Below the pieces are notes generated by a model. That model had not been told where the DNA came from and did no database searches. It saw only the letters and a list, made by a program, of their open reading frames with translations. Positions 1 through 6,866 of a stretch of DNA of 64,000 nucleotides are shown piece by piece. A program made the position numbers and the translations under genes. The first letter of the stretch is position 1, and each line of letters begins with the position of its first letter. Source of the DNA: a virus; the IMG/VR virus record IMGVR_UViG_3300045996_000852, positions 101,393 through 165,392 of that record; one strand, given 5' to 3'.

Positions 1-4
1 TGGT

Positions 5-66
5 GTAGTGGTTTGGTTACGAACTAATTGTCAAAGGGGCTGTAATTTACAACAGCCTACCACTAC
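5..66 (-). terminator. Terminator-like hairpin
   Basis: Read on the minus strand, GGCTGT (57-52) pairs with ACAGCC (43-38), followed by a short CCTTT. An outer GTAGTGG/CCACTAC pair (5-11 with 60-66) extends it. It lies just after the leftmost minus-strand gene. The T run is weak. Confidence 0.4.
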
Positions 67-129
67 TTTCCAAATTATGTTGATAACTCCATCATATTTA
101 ATCCATTTTTAACATACTGTCGCTTCATT

Positions 130-753
130 TTAATGGAAATGTGAGCATGGACCTTGTATTTTAATGGTTTTCATACCCTTCCACCCACAATATTTCTCTA
201 CTGTTGCCCTTCCCCATCCTTCCCAAGGTGGATTTTCTGATATATAGAATTCTACCATATTATCATCAAATTCCTGCCCTTCCTTCACATAAGGTAAAGC
301 ATCAGGTGATATTTCTCCTATGACTTTAAACCACCCCTCTTTAGAAGCAACAGTTGCCATATCCTCAAACTTAACTTCATGTTCGAGTTTTATTCCTGTG
401 GGCGTATAAATTTCTCTATCACCTACCTGTATATCTCTACTACAGAGAAATAATTTAGCTGGTTGAAAATTACCGTTTTTAAGCACCTCAAGATGAAAGG
501 AACTTGAAACTAGATCAGCCTTATTGTGTTGCTTATTCCAGTACATTCCTCCTACAGTTAACATATTACTGTCTTCCGGTAGATATTTAGCAAAGAATGT
601 AACTTTGTTTACTTCTTTCATCATTTCTATAGCACATGGTTCACATTGAACGGCTCTTTTATCACCTGTAAACTGTTTACCACAGGTAGAGCATTTACAG
701 GTATAGCTTCCGGGTGCATAACCACCTATAGGGTATTTTCTTTCTTCACTCAT
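130..753 (-). CDS. Zinc-ribbon hypothetical protein
   Basis: This 207-residue protein has no recognised function. Near its N-terminus are Cys21-x2-Cys24 and Cys37-x2-Cys40, a plausible zinc ribbon with the sequence KQFTGDKRAVQC between the pairs; similar modules occur at the start of various phage proteins. The ATG at 753 was chosen over an upstream TTG because it leaves 10 bases after the previous gene instead of an overlap. It is the last gene of the leftward block. Confidence 0.75.
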   Translation of the reverse strand: MSEERKYPIGGYAPGSYTCKCSTCGKQFTGDKRAVQCEPCAIEMMKEVNKVTFFAKYLPEDSNMLTVGGMYWNKQHNKADLVSSSFHLEVLKNGNFQPAKLFLCSRDIQVGDREIYTPTGIKLEHEVKFEDMATVASKEGWFKVIGEISPDALPYVKEGQEFDDNMVEFYISENPPWEGWGRATVEKYCGWKGMKTIKIQGPCSHFH

Positions 754-763
754 ATTAATTTTT

Positions 764-1018
764 TTACCAATTAGATATTTCCTCAAACCATTCTTGTTGA
801 CTTATCCAATAAAGTAGATACCAAAGAATTAATCCTGTGAAAATATAAGCCCAATGTAAGGATAGAGCTAACAATATTGGTAAGAATAAGAGGACAACAG
901 GGAGTATAACACTTATTATAAATATTATAATCATTGCTAATACTCCTCCTATGATAATACCTATTATTTCAGGAATCTTCTTAATGAATTTCCAATAATC
1001 AGAGAATATATTATTCAT
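764..1018 (-). CDS. Small membrane protein
   Basis: The 84 residues include two or three hydrophobic segments between about residues 15 and 72, with a charged N-terminus and an acidic C-terminus. It probably sits in the host inner membrane. Its start overlaps the end of the preceding gene by 8 bases, suggesting translational coupling. Size and topology would fit a holin, but nothing specific supports that. Confidence 0.65.
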   Translation of the reverse strand: MNNIFSDYWKFIKKIPEIIGIIIGGVLAMIIIFIISVILPVVLLFLPILLALSLHWAYIFTGLILWYLLYWISQQEWFEEISNW

Positions 1019-1217
1019 GATATACCTCCTTTAATTCTACAAGAAAATCGGTAGACTTTACTGCCCTTTCTAACTGTTCGGAAAGTCCATTGTCCTCAGG
1101 ACTTCCCACTTGGACAGGGCTGAATTTAGTGGCGTATAATTCACCATAGAATCCACCTCTACCGACTGACCAGTATCCTCCAAGTTGTTGACAATATATT
1201 ACTGTTGATTTTTTCAT
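1011..1217 (-). CDS. Hypothetical protein
   Basis: A 68-residue soluble protein with a glycine- and aromatic-rich N-terminal half. No family recognised. It overlaps the membrane-protein gene downstream by 8 bases and starts 2 bases after the upstream gene, so all are probably read from one transcript. Confidence 0.6.
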   Translation of the reverse strand: MKKSTVIYCQQLGGYWSVGRGGFYGELYATKFSPVQVGSPEDNGLSEQLERAVKSTDFLVELKEVYHE

Positions 1218-1219
1218 AA

Positions 1220-1642
1220 TTACTCATTTGTAATAACTACAAACTCCAAAGTTTTAGTAAATTGTTCGTAGCTATTCTTTAACCGATATAGAGCCGTACT
1301 CTTTACTCTTGAATCACCAGATAGTTTCTGAGGTACTTCTCCTCTTCCTGTGGGTCTTCCATTTTCATCCCTGTCCTGTACTGTCCAGAAAGGATGAAAA
1401 CCTTGTACAATATGAGAATGACATCTACAGAACATACTGATGTAATTAAGGTAATGACTTTCTATAAACTCAGAAATAGTATATCTAGGTAAGAAATCTT
1501 TCAGTGTTTCCTCTGTCCAGAATACTGAATATTCCTTACCTCCTTTCATGAACATATATAATTTGTCATATTCCTTGACCTCCATTACAACTTTGTAGAA
1601 ATCATTAGGTTGTACCTTGATTGGTTCAATATCAATTATCAT
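1220..1642 (-). CDS. Hypothetical protein
   Basis: A 140-residue soluble protein. The cluster CRCHSH near residues 73-78 could bind a metal, but no domain is recognised. It is packed between neighbours with gaps of 2 and 9 bases. Confidence 0.65.
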   Translation of the reverse strand: MIIDIEPIKVQPNDFYKVVMEVKEYDKLYMFMKGGKEYSVFWTEETLKDFLPRYTISEFIESHYLNYISMFCRCHSHIVQGFHPFWTVQDRDENGRPTGRGEVPQKLSGDSRVKSTALYRLKNSYEQFTKTLEFVVITNE

Positions 1643-1651
1643 AAATGTAGT

Positions 1652-2329
1652 TTAAACGTACTTGGATTTGTTTTTACTCCACCAATCATCCCAACCTTGA
1701 AGTGTGTTATTCCCGGGAGAATTGTACCACTTGTAGAAGAAATCCGTAGCTATCTTCTTTAATTTCTCTTCATCCACTATAACAAATTTCTTATCCTTAA
1801 GAAATGTATCATAATCTTCCAAAGCTGTAACAAATTCATGATTGTGTGGTATGCTGAATCTTTCCTGAAAGTATTGATTTACAAGGGGGTTATTACTAAC
1901 CTTAATAAGCTTGTACATATGTCTTAATTCCTCAGGAATATCTTCTATAGTTCTTACAGGAGTAGCAGTTTGAATTTTAGCCACTTTACCATCAGGTGTA
2001 TTAAATTCCTCAAAATCTACTTCGCTATATAAGAAAGCTAAAGCCCAATCCCATTGTTGAGGTAGAATACGTAAACTTTTGTGAATAATAGGATAAGCAG
2101 AAGATGGTGCAATATCATCATATTCTATTACTAACTGTTGTAATTCCGAAAGTTCACAACCTCCAATACCATTATTATGAGGGTTATCTTTAATCTTTAA
2201 ATCAAAGAGTCCAAAATTCTTATGATGTTTTTCTATAGTACAAACATAATATCTATCTGTAATATATCGAATTACATCCAATCCCTCTTCAGGATTTTTA
2301 GTACTGTATAATTTTACTTTACCTTTCAT
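1652..2329 (-). CDS. Hypothetical protein
   Basis: A 225-residue soluble protein of mixed composition with many Asp/Glu and aromatic residues. No motif recognised. It overlaps the upstream 66-residue gene by 11 bases. Confidence 0.7.
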   Translation of the reverse strand: MKGKVKLYSTKNPEEGLDVIRYITDRYYVCTIEKHHKNFGLFDLKIKDNPHNNGIGGCELSELQQLVIEYDDIAPSSAYPIIHKSLRILPQQWDWALAFLYSEVDFEEFNTPDGKVAKIQTATPVRTIEDIPEELRHMYKLIKVSNNPLVNQYFQERFSIPHNHEFVTALEDYDTFLKDKKFVIVDEEKLKKIATDFFYKWYNSPGNNTLQGWDDWWSKNKSKYV

Positions 2330-2519
2330 TTCTGTAATTTATTTCTTGTTGTAGATCACCAAGCTTTTGACGTTCTGTTCGAGAACCATTTTCTTTGGCT
2401 TTTTCAATATCTTTTTCAAGCTCCTTATCAGAACGACCTGTTCTTGTATCACCAGTAATATCGTTGAATTTCTCTTCATCAGAAGGTTCATCCTTCCATT
2501 GGCTTCCTATAATACTCAT
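2319..2519 (-). CDS. Small charged protein
   Basis: A 66-residue highly charged protein rich in Glu, Lys, Arg and Asp, probably helical or disordered. It overlaps its upstream neighbour by 4 bases (ATGA type). Two plus-strand reading frames over the same bases look like shadows. Confidence 0.55.
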   Translation of the reverse strand: MSIIGSQWKDEPSDEEKFNDITGDTRTGRSDKELEKDIEKAKENGSRTERQKLGDLQQEINYRNER

Positions 2520-2776
2520 ACCAGACCGACCTCCTTACGGTTTACATTTTCAAATTTACGTAGTTCCTGAAGTTTCTCTAGCTTTTTAACAATTATCCTT
2601 TCATATTCTTCTCTCTCATCACTAATCGTAGTACTTAAGTCTTTAAGAAGAAGTAGTTGTTGTTCACAACTATAGATTTCAGCCTCTATAGTACATGCTT
2701 CTGAAATGCGAATAGTTTTATGTTGACAATCATTGATTGCTTGCAACATTCTTTGTTTTAAGTCTTGGTCTATCAT
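2516..2776 (-). CDS. Small coiled-coil protein
   Basis: An 86-residue protein predicted largely helical, with a heptad-like pattern around residues 30-75. Function unknown. It overlaps both neighbours by 4 bases, typical of this operon. Confidence 0.6.
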   Translation of the reverse strand: MIDQDLKQRMLQAINDCQHKTIRISEACTIEAEIYSCEQQLLLLKDLSTTISDEREEYERIIVKKLEKLQELRKFENVNRKEVGLV

Positions 2777-3012
2777 TTTCCAGATTTTATTAATTCGCTT
2801 AATCTTAATTCTTTTTCTTCAGTCATAATTTGTTCACATTCTCTAAGGAATTTCTCAGCATTTTCATGTAACGAAAAGTATTTAACGGTACTCTTACCTT
2901 TCATATTAAATACTACAGGTTTTATTTCACCTAAGTAATTCACATACCAGATAAGAGCACCTGTTTTTACTGTAATACCATCTTCTGTTTTCATTGCACT
3001 TGGGATAGCCAT
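2773..3012 (-). CDS. Hypothetical protein
   Basis: A 79-residue soluble protein with a beta-rich N-terminal half and a helical C-terminal half. No family recognised. Its start overlaps the end of the upstream gene by 22 bases. Confidence 0.6.
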   Translation of the reverse strand: MAIPSAMKTEDGITVKTGALIWYVNYLGEIKPVVFNMKGKSTVKYFSLHENAEKFLRECEQIMTEEKELRLSELIKSGK

Positions 3013-3281
3013 GATTTTAGATTTTTCTTGATTATCTCTAATTCAGTTGTATCTGTTGCAATATAATCAGCCCCTATATTATCTAAGAATGATAATATTC
3101 TTGTTACTAATTCGTTTGTTTCATCAGATATAACCTCATCACCTACTACTATTCCATCTTGACATTCATCAGCTTCAGCTTGAGCTTCTTCCAGAGTATC
3201 GAATATTTTATTCTCTCCATCTTCGTCAGTTACTACAGTGGCATATCTCCAACCATGCCCTCGTTCTATTACTATAAACAT
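2991..3281 (-). CDS. Hypothetical protein
   Basis: A 96-residue acidic protein. The internal ATG at 3281 is preferred because it follows the upstream stop by 1 base, whereas the earlier start would overlap it by 29 bases. No known domain. Confidence 0.6.
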   Translation of the reverse strand: MFIVIERGHGWRYATVVTDEDGENKIFDTLEEAQAEADECQDGIVVGDEVISDETNELVTRILSFLDNIGADYIATDTTELEIIKKNLKSWLSQVQ

Positions 3282-3282
3282 A

Positions 3283-3543
3283 CTATACCTTTTTAAAGTT
3301 ATAATCAGCAAACCAATGAATACGATTCTTGAATTTACTCATAAAATAATCAAATTCCTGTCTTGGGTACTTGAATTTTCTAGGGAGATTTTGCCTAATA
3401 CTCCATTTGACCCAACTCCATCTTATTGATTTCCAATTAAAAGGATTGATTAATTGAAGTAACCAAGGAAGGAAATAATAAGATGGTCCATTCCTGTAAC
3501 ATACAAAATTTCTCATATAGAAGTTATTTATTACCACATCCAA
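3283..3543 (-). CDS. Small basic aromatic-rich protein
   Basis: An 86-residue protein rich in Trp, Phe, Tyr and basic residues. It might associate with membrane or nucleic acid, but no family is recognised. Its start overlaps the end of the upstream gene by 13 bases. Confidence 0.55.
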   Translation of the reverse strand: MDVVINNFYMRNFVCYRNGPSYYFLPWLLQLINPFNWKSIRWSWVKWSIRQNLPRKFKYPRQEFDYFMSKFKNRIHWFADYNFKKV

Positions 3544-4172
3544 CTATCACCTATTGATATAACTGTAGATGGAATCTTTTTTAAATTACCTTTTTTCTGA
3601 GAATGAAAGAATTCAGTGAATGCTTTCTCCAATTTATCTACTGTAGCTCTACGATCAATCTCATAATGAGTGCTTCCACATGAATCACATTCACTACTAT
3701 AACCTTTAGGAGTTGTCTCAAAAGGTAAATAAGCAATCCCAAGTCTGTTACTGAGTTTTTCTTCTCCCCATGAAGGATACCAGTTTCTTATGAACGGACC
3801 TATGTAATTATTCAAGAATGAATTAATTGCATAATTGTAACCTTTGTTCTCAAATATCATTAATCCTTGAATTATCTGTTCAACATTAATAGGTATATTA
3901 CATAGCTCATTTAAACAATCCTTGTAGGGTTCTGTTGGTGATTCATGGTCATACCATTTGTTATTAATGGTACAATGATGAGTACCCTTCACTCGGGATA
4001 AATGTCCTGCCCTTAAAGCTCTTATTTGACCCATGAATTTTTCCTTGCTTATTTTATGTGTATAATATAAGCAAATAAGGACAAAAAGAATGGCATATTT
4101 ATTATCTATGTCATACCAAAGCCTATGTTTTATCTCCTGAGGATTAATATGAATATTACTTAGCTTGTTCAT
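3531..4172 (-). CDS. Hypothetical protein with CxxC
   Basis: A 213-residue protein. Near residue 160 a Cys-Asp-Ser-Cys-Gly stretch could form half of a metal site; the rest is featureless. The ATG at 4172 is chosen over a TTG at 4178 and forms an ATGA overlap with the upstream stop. Confidence 0.65.
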   Translation of the reverse strand: MNKLSNIHINPQEIKHRLWYDIDNKYAILFVLICLYYTHKISKEKFMGQIRALRAGHLSRVKGTHHCTINNKWYDHESPTEPYKDCLNELCNIPINVEQIIQGLMIFENKGYNYAINSFLNNYIGPFIRNWYPSWGEEKLSNRLGIAYLPFETTPKGYSSECDSCGSTHYEIDRRATVDKLEKAFTEFFHSQKKGNLKKIPSTVISIGDSWMW

Positions 4173-4438
4173 TTCCAATATTTTTTAACGTGATTGACCC
4201 AAGGAGTTTTATCTACACATCCTTCCTGCCAGTAATTATATATTTCCCACATTGTCATAGCTGAACCTGTAGGATTGGTAGGGTAACCGTTCTTAGCAAG
4301 ACTACCTTGCCAAAACTGATAAGCAATCATATCTACTTTTGTCTCGTAAATATGATTCTCTACCTTTTCCTTATGAGATTGGAGAATAAAAGCATGTAGG
4401 AAAACTATTATAAACCAGCAAATTATAAATGTTATCAT
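4169..4438 (-). CDS. Single-pass membrane protein
   Basis: An 89-residue protein whose first 18 or so residues are strongly hydrophobic and could be a signal anchor. The remaining domain is aromatic and charged. Function unknown. Overlaps both neighbours by 4 bases. Confidence 0.6.
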   Translation of the reverse strand: MITFIICWFIIVFLHAFILQSHKEKVENHIYETKVDMIAYQFWQGSLAKNGYPTNPTGSAMTMWEIYNYWQEGCVDKTPWVNHVKKYWK

Positions 4439-4893
4439 TGGTCAAAGTTGTTTTTGTAATCCCAATAAGGTTTATTACTCAATTTATAGAAACTCTCTGT
4501 TTCTTTGTCAGGTTCCCCCCATTGAACCATACATTTGTATATGTATATTTCATGAGGTACATCATCAGGTTGATAATACCAAGTAGGGTCTCCAAGATAA
4601 CACTGTACTACAATCTTTTTCTTCTTCAAAGACCTCATGTATTCAGAGATAGTCTTTGATATTGGATATACCCATTGAGTCATAAATACAATACCATCAT
4701 GCTTCTGGATTTGTTTCTTTATTTCCTCCAAAGGTTGCTCACTCAGATTAAACATGACTGTATGTTTTATCCCGGCTCTCTTAATAATATTGTGAAATTC
4801 TTGTACAGAGCTACTGAAGGAGTTATCATTTTCTATAAATAGTAAATTCTTATCCTTGAAGCTATTTACTATATTTTGTTCGGGTGTGTTCAT
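4435..4893 (-). CDS. Hypothetical protein
   Basis: A 152-residue protein with alternating hydrophobic strands and helices, suggesting a small alpha/beta fold. The ATG at 4893 is chosen because it follows the upstream stop by 7 bases; a longer version would overlap that gene by about 60 bases. No motif assigns a function. Confidence 0.6.
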   Translation of the reverse strand: MNTPEQNIVNSFKDKNLLFIENDNSFSSSVQEFHNIIKRAGIKHTVMFNLSEQPLEEIKKQIQKHDGIVFMTQWVYPISKTISEYMRSLKKKKIVVQCYLGDPTWYYQPDDVPHEIYIYKCMVQWGEPDKETESFYKLSNKPYWDYKNNFDQ

Positions 4894-4900
4894 GATTAAG

Positions 4901-5110
4901 TTATTGAATTTCAAAGAATTGTCCCTCATAACTGTTATCCCGGGAGTTGGATAATCTCTCATCTGTAGCTAAACATGTAATATAGCTATCACCATGTTTC
5001 TTCAAGTCGTTGTGTTTTGACTTAGTAAAAGCATCAAATCCTTCTTTTCTGAACCATTCAGAGAAGTTCTTAGCTGCTTGTTTATCAGGTACTACTATTT
5101 GTATTTCCAT
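4901..5110 (-). CDS. Hypothetical protein
   Basis: A 69-residue soluble protein, possibly a small alpha/beta fold. No recognised family. It starts 2 bases after the upstream stop. Confidence 0.6.
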   Translation of the reverse strand: MEIQIVVPDKQAAKNFSEWFRKEGFDAFTKSKHNDLKKHGDSYITCLATDERLSNSRDNSYEGQFFEIQ

Positions 5111-5112
5111 GA

Positions 5113-5376
5113 TTATCCTTTAAAAGTTTGAACAATGTATTGAATTTGACCATATACAGAATGGGAGTTTCTCTGAGGTCTATACCATTCCCTTATGAAT
5201 TGACACCAAAGGGATTCTACCGTATTTGCATAAATGAAATCTCCTGACATATTTGGTACAGGAATTCTGTAATTTCCAAGCTGTACTAGATCAGGTTCTC
5301 CCATTATATTACGAGCTTCCTCTACATAAAAAGCCCAAGCTTCGGGATGTAGTTCTGAGTTAGACTGTGATTCCAT
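5113..5376 (-). CDS. Hypothetical protein
   Basis: An 87-residue soluble protein, Trp- and Tyr-rich. No motif recognised. Overlaps the upstream gene by 17 bases. Confidence 0.6.
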   Translation of the reverse strand: MESQSNSELHPEAWAFYVEEARNIMGEPDLVQLGNYRIPVPNMSGDFIYANTVESLWCQFIREWYRPQRNSHSVYGQIQYIVQTFKG

Positions 5377-5728
5377 TTTGTAATTCTTTTAGCATATTTT
5401 CTGCACTTGATAAAGCTATTCTACAGGACCAAGCTTGTCTCTCAAGAATTGATTCTCTTCTTTTTGTACGAGAGATAAATCCTTGCAAAGCTCCCTCTTT
5501 TGTAGGATAAGCATACCTTTTTCTTGATGTTTTGGATACCCATCTAGCTTGACTTCTCAAACTATCAGAATCCATACTCCCATATCCTATCCAGTAACCT
5601 TTTGGAGTTTCTTTATATAGATTGAACTCCCTTAATACTACTGAAGGATTAGGTATAGGTGAGGATACAAAATCTCCATCATGACCTATTGTTGCATATT
5701 CGACTATTTCGTATCTGTAAAAGTTCAT
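5360..5728 (-). CDS. Hypothetical basic protein
   Basis: A 122-residue protein with a basic centre (several Arg/Lys around residues 60-95) and a helical C-terminus. Function unknown. It overlaps the upstream short gene by 4 bases. Confidence 0.6.
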   Translation of the reverse strand: MNFYRYEIVEYATIGHDGDFVSSPIPNPSVVLREFNLYKETPKGYWIGYGSMDSDSLRSQARWVSKTSRKRYAYPTKEGALQGFISRTKRRESILERQAWSCRIALSSAENMLKELQNGITV

Positions 5729-5877
5729 ATAATGAGGTTGTAAGAGTTATTAATAGGTTTTACTTTGTAACCTATATATTCCAGAGCAGCTATTTCATAG
5801 GAGAAAAGAAAACCAACTGTAGTAGTTGAATTAGGCTCTTTGGATGATACCTGAATGAGTATTTGAATCCATCTCAT
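5725..5877 (-). CDS. Small hypothetical protein
   Basis: A 50-residue frame starting at the ATG at 5877. It overlaps the 3' end of the next gene in another frame by 47 bases, which is more than usual here, so either the start lies further in or the coding content of this short segment is uncertain. Confidence 0.4.
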   Translation of the reverse strand: MRWIQILIQVSSKEPNSTTTVGFLFSYEIAALEYIGYKVKPINNSYNLII

Positions 5878-6067
5878 TGTTATAGAATTTACAAAGTTTT
5901 TCAATCTCTTTATCAGCTTCTTTCTTTTTAAAAGCATGACCAAAAGCTAGGATGAAGTCCCTTTTTTCAATAATACGTCCATCACTACCTTGATGTTCAA
6001 AGATTCCAAGTAGAGCATTTCCCGAGTGTTTTCTCTGCTCAATCTCGAATCGGATATATTTTTCCAT
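5831..6067 (-). CDS. Hypothetical protein
   Basis: A 78-residue protein with beta-like N-terminal and helical, charged C-terminal halves. Its ATG at 6067 sits in the middle of the 5947-6198 frame, so one of the two may be shorter than given or a frameshift joins them. No family recognised. Confidence 0.5.
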   Translation of the reverse strand: MEKYIRFEIEQRKHSGNALLGIFEHQGSDGRIIEKRDFILAFGHAFKKKEADKEIEKLCKFYNNEMDSNTHSGIIQRA

Positions 6068-6198
6068 CTGGATTTAGTTAAATAGTTTTTATCATTCCTT
6101 AATAGGAAATATTGCCAATAATTCTTAGTACCTCTCTTGATAATTCTCATACCAGTATGATACCATTCGAGTCTAAGCTCTTTTAGTTGTGGCTTCAT
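5947..6198 (-). CDS. Hypothetical basic protein
   Basis: An 83-residue basic protein from the ATG at 6198. Its C-terminal half shares 121 bases with the 5831-6067 frame. The N-terminal half fills an otherwise empty stretch, which is why it is kept. Confidence 0.4.
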   Translation of the reverse strand: MKPQLKELRLEWYHTGMRIIKRGTKNYWQYFLLRNDKNYLTKSRWKNISDSRLSRENTREMLYLESLNIKVVMDVLLKKGTSS

Positions 6199-6379
6199 CC
6201 CTATTTCTTTGAACGTGTTGAAATACATCTGAACTTCTGAAACTACCTTGAGCAGCACTCATTCCAGATTTACCAGACAGGATAATTCCATGTCCCATAT
6301 TTAACCATCTTTTGTATAGTAATTCTCCATTCATATAGACATAGAGTTCATTACCGTGTACTTCTTTATGTACTGCCAT
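6173..6379 (-). CDS. Hypothetical protein
   Basis: A 68-residue basic protein. It is the first gene after the terminator at 6392-6422. No family recognised. Confidence 0.5.
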   Translation of the reverse strand: MAVHKEVHGNELYVYMNGELLYKRWLNMGHGIILSGKSGMSAAQGSFRSSDVFQHVQRNRDEATTKRA

Positions 6380-6391
6380 AAAAACAAGTTT

Positions 6392-6422
6392 AAAAAAGGG
6401 TACAGTGGTTAGCTGTACCCTT
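6392..6422 (-). terminator. Rho-independent terminator
   Basis: On the minus strand GGGTACAG pairs with CTGTACCC around a 7-base loop and is followed by TTTTTT. It closes the transcript carrying 6448-9056. Confidence 0.85.
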
Positions 6423-6447
6423 AAGATTTACTACTTAAACTACACTA

Positions 6448-6834
6448 TTATTGCAGCATTGCTGTAAGTTCCTCAATGCTCTTGTTTTGTAATTCACCTT
6501 CTTTCTTAGCTTGGATAAGTTCCATAATCTTTTGATTATGCTCTTTCTTCTGCTTCTCATCACGTAAAGCCTTAGCTTCTTCCTGCTTAGTAACATAAAT
6601 ATCCTTTGCAATGTCGAAACGGAGTTGGTTCTCTGCATCTACTTTTGTAGGAATTGTGTCACTCAGGAAGCTCAGTTCATCATCCAAGTTAGAACTTTTC
6701 AGTTCAGTTTTGATAGAACGAACCAGCGTAGCAAGCTGAGTCTGGTTCAAATCCCATAATTGTTCTACTGACAATACACCTTTGTTTGTGTTGAATCTCA
6801 GTTTCAACTGACTGGCTTTTTTAAAGTTGTCCAT
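6448..6834 (-). CDS. Hypothetical coiled-coil protein
   Basis: A 128-residue helical protein rich in Lys, Glu and Gln with a coiled-coil-like second half. Function unknown. It follows the large 729-residue gene and precedes a terminator, so the two probably form one unit. The start is the only ATG that clears the upstream gene; an alternative frame at 6435-6638 lacks a clear start and is treated as a shadow. Confidence 0.7.
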   Translation of the reverse strand: MDNFKKASQLKLRFNTNKGVLSVEQLWDLNQTQLATLVRSIKTELKSSNLDDELSFLSDTIPTKVDAENQLRFDIAKDIYVTKQEEAKALRDEKQKKEHNQKIMELIQAKKEGELQNKSIEELTAMLQ

Positions 6835-6866
6835 TTTTGACTTTTTAAATTGTTAGAATTTTGATT

